Source of the DNA: Bifidobacterium sp. UBA744
Lineage (GTDB): Bacteria > Actinomycetota > Actinomycetes > Actinomycetales > Bifidobacteriaceae
NCBI GenBank assembly: GCA_002298605.1
Contig: DBKS01000032.1
Location: 33,814-43,836 of the forward strand
Reading direction: 5' to 3'
DNA length: 10,023 nt
Shown: positions 6,880 to 10,023 of the stretch, in pieces
How the letters are laid out: each line of letters starts with the position of its first letter
Position numbering within the stretch: the first letter of the stretch is position 1
Made by a program: the position numbers and the translations under genes
The notes under the pieces: model-generated
Seen by the model: the letters and a program-made list of their open reading frames with translations, nothing else
Told to the model about the DNA's origin: nothing
The model's database searches: none

Positions 6880-8286
6880 GTGAATTCGTGGATACCGTGG
6901 ACTACCGGCAGCAAATCGGGCGAAGCCGCGCCGGATGCCGTCCGCGCGTCCGCGCCCCCAGCCCCCCGGACCGGCCGCAATCGTCGTTCGACGGGGTTGG
7001 AACCCGAGGATCTCGCCCGTGCCTACAGTGCGCACAGGGTCGGGCGCACCACCACGCATCCGCAATTGCCCGACGAGGCCTGGCAGGTGGTCGACAAGGC
7101 GGAGCGGCATCTCGACAAGGATCTCGACTGGTATAAGGCGCTCACGCCGGCCGACCGCGATCAGCTCAATCTCATCATCGAAACGGCCGTCTCCGATTTT
7201 CTCGCCTGGCTCAACGCCACCGTCTACTCCCCGCTCCACAAAACAAGCACGCCGTCCACGGACCATATCTTCTTCGTCGCACCGCTGGAATTCACCAAAT
7301 CAATCACCCTCAAGCAGGCGTTGCAGGTCACGCGCCTCATCGTCAGCATTCTCGAGCGCAACGTCGGCAAATTAGCCAGACGCGGCAAAGAGGAAGTCAC
7401 CCGCAACGCGATGCTGTATTACGCGCGCGAAGTGGCGTTCTCCGCGGCCAACGTGTACGCGTCGTCGGCGGAGGCACGCGGTGATTGGGACGCCCGGCTG
7501 GAGGCGCTGGCCATCGAGGATCTGATCGACGGCGTCACCGACCATCATGTCGCCAGCAGACTCAGCATGCTGGGATGGCCCGCGGAATACGACTGCTTCG
7601 CCGTGATCGGATCCATCCGGGCCGAAAGCAGCGACGACAACAACGACGGCATCGGCTCGGCGCTCGCGCAGCGACATCTTCGCATGGCCATACGCCAGAT
7701 GGGAGGCGAATGCGTGATGAGCTATCACGACAACATGATGATCATGCTCATCGACCCGCGAAGCGGCAACACTCCAGAGGGGCTCTGCGACGCGCTGCTC
7801 GGCCAATTCGACGATCGGAAGCCGGTATGCCTCGGGCCTCTGCGCCACGGCATCGAGGGGGCGTCCGCCACCATTCGCGCCGCACTCAGCACCATCGCCG
7901 TCATTCCGGCCCTCAACGAGATGCATCGCCCGCTGCGGGCCGACGACGCGCTGCCGGAACGCGCGTTATTCGGCGACGAGGATGCCCGCATGGAACTGTA
8001 CCGCACCGTTTACTGCTCGCTGCGCAACGCGGGTGAGTCGGCGAACGCGCCAAGCGAGCAAGCCGCCGACAATCCGCTGCTTGCCACAGTCGCGACCTTC
8101 CTGAGATCCGGCAGTTCGCTGGAGACCACGGCACGCGAACTCAACGTGCATCCCAACACCGTGCGATACCGTTTGAAGCGGTCCGTGGAGCTGACCGGAT
8201 GGGATCCGCTCACCCCCCGCGAAGCGTATGTGCTCACCACCGCCATCGCCATCGGGCGCGTCATGGATGCGCAATCATCCAACTGA
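6880..8286 (+). CDS. fasR: PucR/CdaR-type transcriptional regulator, FasR-like (fatty acid synthesis)
   Basis: This 468-residue cytosolic DNA-binding protein has the layout I recall for Streptomyces FasR, an activator of fatty-acid biosynthesis genes. The N-terminal half contains DWYKALTPADRDQLNLI (83-99), FLAWLN (107-112), REVAFSAANVYA (183-194) and EARGDWDARLEAL (198-210), all close to FasR-type sequences. The middle (about 230-380) fits a CdaR/GGDEF-like domain without catalytic signature. The C-terminal PucR-type helix-turn-helix (about 398-460) includes ELNVHPNTVRYRLKRSVELTG from residue 420. The first 40 residues are polar and probably disordered. The GTG at 6880 is the likely start: ATGs at 6872 and 6878 run straight into the TGA at 6881. 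Its position next to bioY and the acc/fas operon supports a role in controlling lipid synthesis, but target genes and ligand are inferred. The name FasR is also used for unrelated TetR-family regulators in mycobacteria and corynebacteria. Confidence 0.85.
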   Translation: MNSWIPWTTGSKSGEAAPDAVRASAPPAPRTGRNRRSTGLEPEDLARAYSAHRVGRTTTHPQLPDEAWQVVDKAERHLDKDLDWYKALTPADRDQLNLIIETAVSDFLAWLNATVYSPLHKTSTPSTDHIFFVAPLEFTKSITLKQALQVTRLIVSILERNVGKLARRGKEEVTRNAMLYYAREVAFSAANVYASSAEARGDWDARLEALAIEDLIDGVTDHHVASRLSMLGWPAEYDCFAVIGSIRAESSDDNNDGIGSALAQRHLRMAIRQMGGECVMSYHDNMMIMLIDPRSGNTPEGLCDALLGQFDDRKPVCLGPLRHGIEGASATIRAALSTIAVIPALNEMHRPLRADDALPERALFGDEDARMELYRTVYCSLRNAGESANAPSEQAADNPLLATVATFLRSGSSLETTARELNVHPNTVRYRLKRSVELTGWDPLTPREAYVLTTAIAIGRVMDAQSSN

Positions 8287-8570
8287 GATTGCCCCAGTAA
8301 GGTTGTCCAGATCGCTCTGAACGCTGCTCCATGTTCCCCGCTCCCGCTTGCGACTGCGGAAAACGCAACGATCGCACATCAATGAAAACCATCCGGGGGT
8401 TATAGACCAAAATGTGTTTCTGACAGCGAATCATAGGGTTTCACCCATACAACCTGTCACTAACAAGCTTTTCACCCATAGAACCTGTTGGAAAAACGCC
8501 AAATTCTATGGGTGAAAGAAATCAGGATCCGGCATATCGATCAATACCAAGCACTCAACACCAAGCAACG
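8287..8570. other. Non-coding convergent gap between fasR-like gene and rplA
   Basis: This stretch lies between the stop of the plus-strand regulator and the terminator of the minus-strand ribosomal operon. No credible gene was found on either strand. It is more AT-rich than the flanking genes, especially 8400-8570. It contains the three-copy TTTCACCCATA element listed separately. No clear intrinsic terminator for the regulator was seen: short hairpins such as CAGA/TCTG near 8308-8320 are weak and lack a T run. The function is therefore unknown apart from separating convergent transcripts. Confidence 0.6.
8439..8517. repeat. Three-copy element TTTCACCCATA(G/C)AA, two direct and one inverted
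   Basis: Copy 1 is TTTCACCCATACAACCTGT at 8439-8457. Copy 2 is TTTCACCCATAGAACCTGT at 8470-8488, 18 of 19 bases identical and offset by 31 bases, close to three helical turns. Copy 3 is inverted at 8504-8517 and matches the first 14 bases of copy 2 exactly, so copies 2 and 3 form a perfect 14-base inverted repeat around a 20-base centre. Copy 1 also begins within the small hairpin GGGT-TTC-ACCC. No T run follows on either strand, so it is not a standard terminator. Regulator binding, a structured RNA, a dispersed genomic repeat or a mobile-element remnant are all possible. Confidence 0.75.
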
Positions 8571-8607
8571 AAAAGGACCGACTCCCGCAATGGGAAGCCG
8601 GCCCCTT
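8571..8607 (-). terminator. Intrinsic terminator of the rplK-rplA operon
   Basis: On the minus strand the RNA folds as AAGGGGCCGGCU, one bulged U, CCC, a short loop, then GGGAGUCGGUCCUUUU. The 15-pair stem includes a few G-U pairs and ends in a U run. It begins about 20 bases after the rplA stop codon. On the plus strand no T run follows, so it should work mainly for the ribosomal genes. Confidence 0.85.
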
Positions 8608-8627
8608 ACCGATATGAAAACCTCGAA

Positions 8628-9320
8628 TCAGGCGAGAGTGGCCGGATCAACCGGCACGCCCGGGTTCATCGTGGAGGTGATCGTGGCCTTGGTGATGTAG
8701 CGGCCCTTGACGGTGGAGGGCTTCAGACGCTTGACTTCGTCGGCCACGGCCTTGAAGTTCTCGTCCAGAGCCTTCTCGTCGAAGGAGAGCTTGCCGATGA
8801 GGAAGCTCAGATTGCCGTTCTTGTCCACACGGAACTCGATCTTGCCGCCCTTGATGTCGGCGACGGCCTTGGCCACATCCATGGTCACGGTGCCGGTCTT
8901 CGGGTTCGGCATGAGGCCACGAGGACCAAGCACACGGCCCAGACGGCCGACCTTGCCCATCATGTCCGGAGTGGCGACCACGGCGTCGAAGTCGAGGTAG
9001 CCGCCCTGAACCTTGGCGATCAGATCGTCATCGCCGACCTCGTCGGCGCCGGCCTCGAGGGCCTCGGTGGCCTTCGGGCCACGGGCGAACACGAGGACCT
9101 TGGCGGTCTTGCCGGTGCCGTGGGGCAGGTTGACCGTGCCGCGCACCAGCTGATCGGCCTTGCGCGGGTCCACGTTCAGACGGTAGACGGCCTCGACGGT
9201 CTGGTCGAAGTTGTAGGCCGGGAAGCTCTTGATCAGGGCAATGGCCTCATTGGCGGTGTACAGGTTGTTGCGATCGACCTTTTCGGCGGCCTCGCGGTAC
9301 TTCTTGGAACGCTGAACCAT
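8628..9320 (-). CDS. rplA: 50S ribosomal protein L1
   Basis: L1 binds the mobile L1 stalk of 23S rRNA, helps release deacylated tRNA from the E site, and in many bacteria represses its own operon by binding the mRNA. The 230-residue length is normal for the family. Recognisable segments are the N-terminal KYREAAEKVDRNNLYT, GTVNLPHGTGKTAKVLVFA, the KVGRLGRVLGPRGLMPNPK signature and GTVTMDVAKAV. The ATG at 9320 has a clear GGAGAAGGA site upstream. It lies 14 bases after rplK in the same direction and is followed by a strong terminator, so the operon ends here. Confidence 0.98.
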   Translation of the reverse strand: MVQRSKKYREAAEKVDRNNLYTANEAIALIKSFPAYNFDQTVEAVYRLNVDPRKADQLVRGTVNLPHGTGKTAKVLVFARGPKATEALEAGADEVGDDDLIAKVQGGYLDFDAVVATPDMMGKVGRLGRVLGPRGLMPNPKTGTVTMDVAKAVADIKGGKIEFRVDKNGNLSFLIGKLSFDEKALDENFKAVADEVKRLKPSTVKGRYITKATITSTMNPGVPVDPATLA

Positions 9321-9334
9321 CAGTCCTTCTCCTC

Positions 9335-9766
9335 TCAGTCGGTCACCGTAATGCCCATGGAGCGGGCGGTGCCTTCGATGATCTTCATGCCGGCTTCGAT
9401 ATCGCGGGCGGACAGGTCCTCCATCTTGATCTGGGCGATCTCACGGACCTGATCCTTGGTGACGGAGCCAACCTTGTGGGTCAGCGGGTTGTCGGTACCC
9501 TTCTGGATACCGGCGGCCTTGAGCAGCAGAGCGGCTGCCGGCGGGGTCTTCAGAATGAAGGTGAAGGAACGATCTTCGTACACGGTGATCTCAACAGGGA
9601 TCACCTGGCCCATCTTGTCCTTCGTCTGGTCGTTGTAGGCCTTGCAGAAGTCCATGATGTTGACGCCGTGCGAACCCAGCGCAGGGCCCAGCGGCGGGGC
9701 CGGGTTGGCCTTGCCAGCCTGAATCTGCAGCTTGATCAGCGCGGAGACTTTCTTCTTGGGAGCCAT
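9335..9766 (-). CDS. rplK: 50S ribosomal protein L11
   Basis: L11 forms the base of the L7/L12 stalk at the GTPase-associated centre, contacts elongation factors and is needed for RelA-type stringent signalling. The 143 residues match the family length. The N-terminal domain has LQIQAGKANPAPPLGPALG and HGVNIMDFCKAYN, including the proline-rich hinge; the C-terminal RNA-binding domain has KGTDNPLTHKVGSVT and the helix around MEDLSARDIEAGMKIIEGTARSMG. The ATG at 9766 has only a weak purine-rich site (GAAAGAAG) about 12 bases upstream, which leaves room for control of translation in the leader. It is the first gene of the rplK-rplA pair. Confidence 0.98.
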   Translation of the reverse strand: MAPKKKVSALIKLQIQAGKANPAPPLGPALGSHGVNIMDFCKAYNDQTKDKMGQVIPVEITVYEDRSFTFILKTPPAAALLLKAAGIQKGTDNPLTHKVGSVTKDQVREIAQIKMEDLSARDIEAGMKIIEGTARSMGITVTD

Positions 9767-9834
9767 AGTATGGTTCTTCTTTCTATAACGCGGTGCTGAC
9801 GGTCGCCGTGCGTTGCCGTTGCCGGCTTACCTGA

Positions 9835-9851
9835 AACTTGGCCTCCAAGTT
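9835..9851 (-). promoter_or_regulatory. Hairpin in the rplK leader, possible L1 regulatory site
   Basis: On the minus strand AACTTGG, a three-base loop AGG and CCAAGTT form a perfect 7-pair stem about 70 bases before the rplK start. A further G-C pair is possible with one bulged T. L1 represses L11 operons in other bacteria through a leader structure that mimics its 23S site, so a structured leader here is expected, but I cannot show that this stem carries the L1-binding motif. Confidence 0.4.
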
Positions 9852-9955
9852 CACATGCCTGCGCAACGTTCGCGCGGTCTCCTCCCGCAGCTTATATTGC
9901 TGTGCTGTGCTAGCGGGTCTCCCCTCCAGACACAAGCCTTCCTATTGTGCGCGTG

Positions 9956-9985
9956 CCGCTGGACAACTCCGTCGTGCGACAGCGG
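9956..9985. other. Hairpin near the right edge, upstream of the rplK leader
   Basis: CCGCTG and CAGCGG form an outer 6-pair stem; inside it, on the minus strand, ACGAC can pair with GTTGT using one G-U pair around a GGA loop. No T run follows on either strand. It may be a weak or Rho-assisted terminator of the unseen upstream gene or part of the rplK leader. Confidence 0.35.
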
Positions 9986-10023
9986 ACCGCAGGACCGTAC
10001 CGCCATGCCGTGGGAAACGCTCC

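Larger units (their letters stand above)
9767..10023 (-). promoter_or_regulatory. Long non-coding region upstream of rplK
   Basis: At least 257 bases upstream of rplK carry no recognisable gene; all three minus-strand frames were checked for the C-terminal end of nusG, the usual upstream neighbour, and it is absent. The region probably contains the rplK promoter and a long leader. TATAAG near 9890-9896 (minus strand) is a possible -10 box, but no good -35 box is correctly spaced, so no promoter is claimed. Two hairpins are listed separately. Confidence 0.5.

Noticed and set aside
8470..8517. Inverted repeat as an intrinsic terminator of the fasR-like gene
   Set aside because: The stem is AT-rich with a 20-base loop and no T run follows on either strand, unlike the clear terminator at 8571-8607.
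8439..8517. CRISPR array
   Set aside because: There are only three short copies, one of them inverted, with unequal spacers far shorter than CRISPR spacers, and no cas genes.
8488..8700. Small plus-strand open frame between the regulator and rplA
   Set aside because: It crosses the rplA terminator and the 3' end of rplA in antisense, lacks a convincing ribosome binding site and resembles no known protein.
9840..10023. nusG or a tRNA gene upstream of rplK
   Set aside because: None of the minus-strand frames gives a NusG-like C-terminus, and no cloverleaf with a T-loop motif could be formed.

Overview
The window looks like chromosomal DNA of a high-GC actinobacterium, most likely Bifidobacterium. 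The signs are a multifunctional type I fatty acid synthase (FAS-I), an actinobacterial two-subunit acyl-CoA carboxylase, biotin transport by BioY with no biotin-synthesis genes in view, and characteristic L11/L1 proteins. The genus is an inference from gene content and base composition. No mobile element, CRISPR array, tRNA or rRNA was seen.

Left part (1-6063, all minus strand): a lipid-synthesis operon transcribed right to left as birA, accC, accD, fas. birA/accC and accC/accD each share a 4-base ATGA start/stop overlap. fas follows accD after about 104 bases and runs off the left edge after its acetyltransferase domain and the start of its enoyl reductase domain. Biotin ligase (BirA) loads biotin on the carrier domain of AccC, AccC and AccD make malonyl-CoA, and Fas uses it. 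The accD-fas gap holds short tandem repeats that give fas an A/C-rich leader.

Middle (6064-8286, plus strand): bioY, the membrane substrate-binding protein of a biotin ECF transporter, diverges from birA across 165-175 bases that contain a perfect 6-6-6 inverted repeat. A PucR/CdaR-type regulator strongly resembling Streptomyces FasR follows. It probably has its own promoter overlapping the bioY stop codon and a leaderless GTG start. Uptake of biotin, its attachment, malonyl-CoA production, fatty acid synthesis and a likely controller of that pathway are therefore packed into one locus.

Right part (8287-10023): a 341-base non-coding convergent gap holds three near-identical copies of an unexplained 14-19 base element (two direct, one inverted) and an intrinsic terminator for the ribosomal genes. 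rplA (L1) and rplK (L11) then lie on the minus strand. At least 257 non-coding bases upstream of rplK contain two hairpins; nusG is not visible in the last bases of the window.

The genes are orthodox. The least explained signals are the repeated element at 8439-8517, the inverted repeat at 6122-6139, the repeats ahead of fas, and the unusual biotin carboxylase glycine loop.
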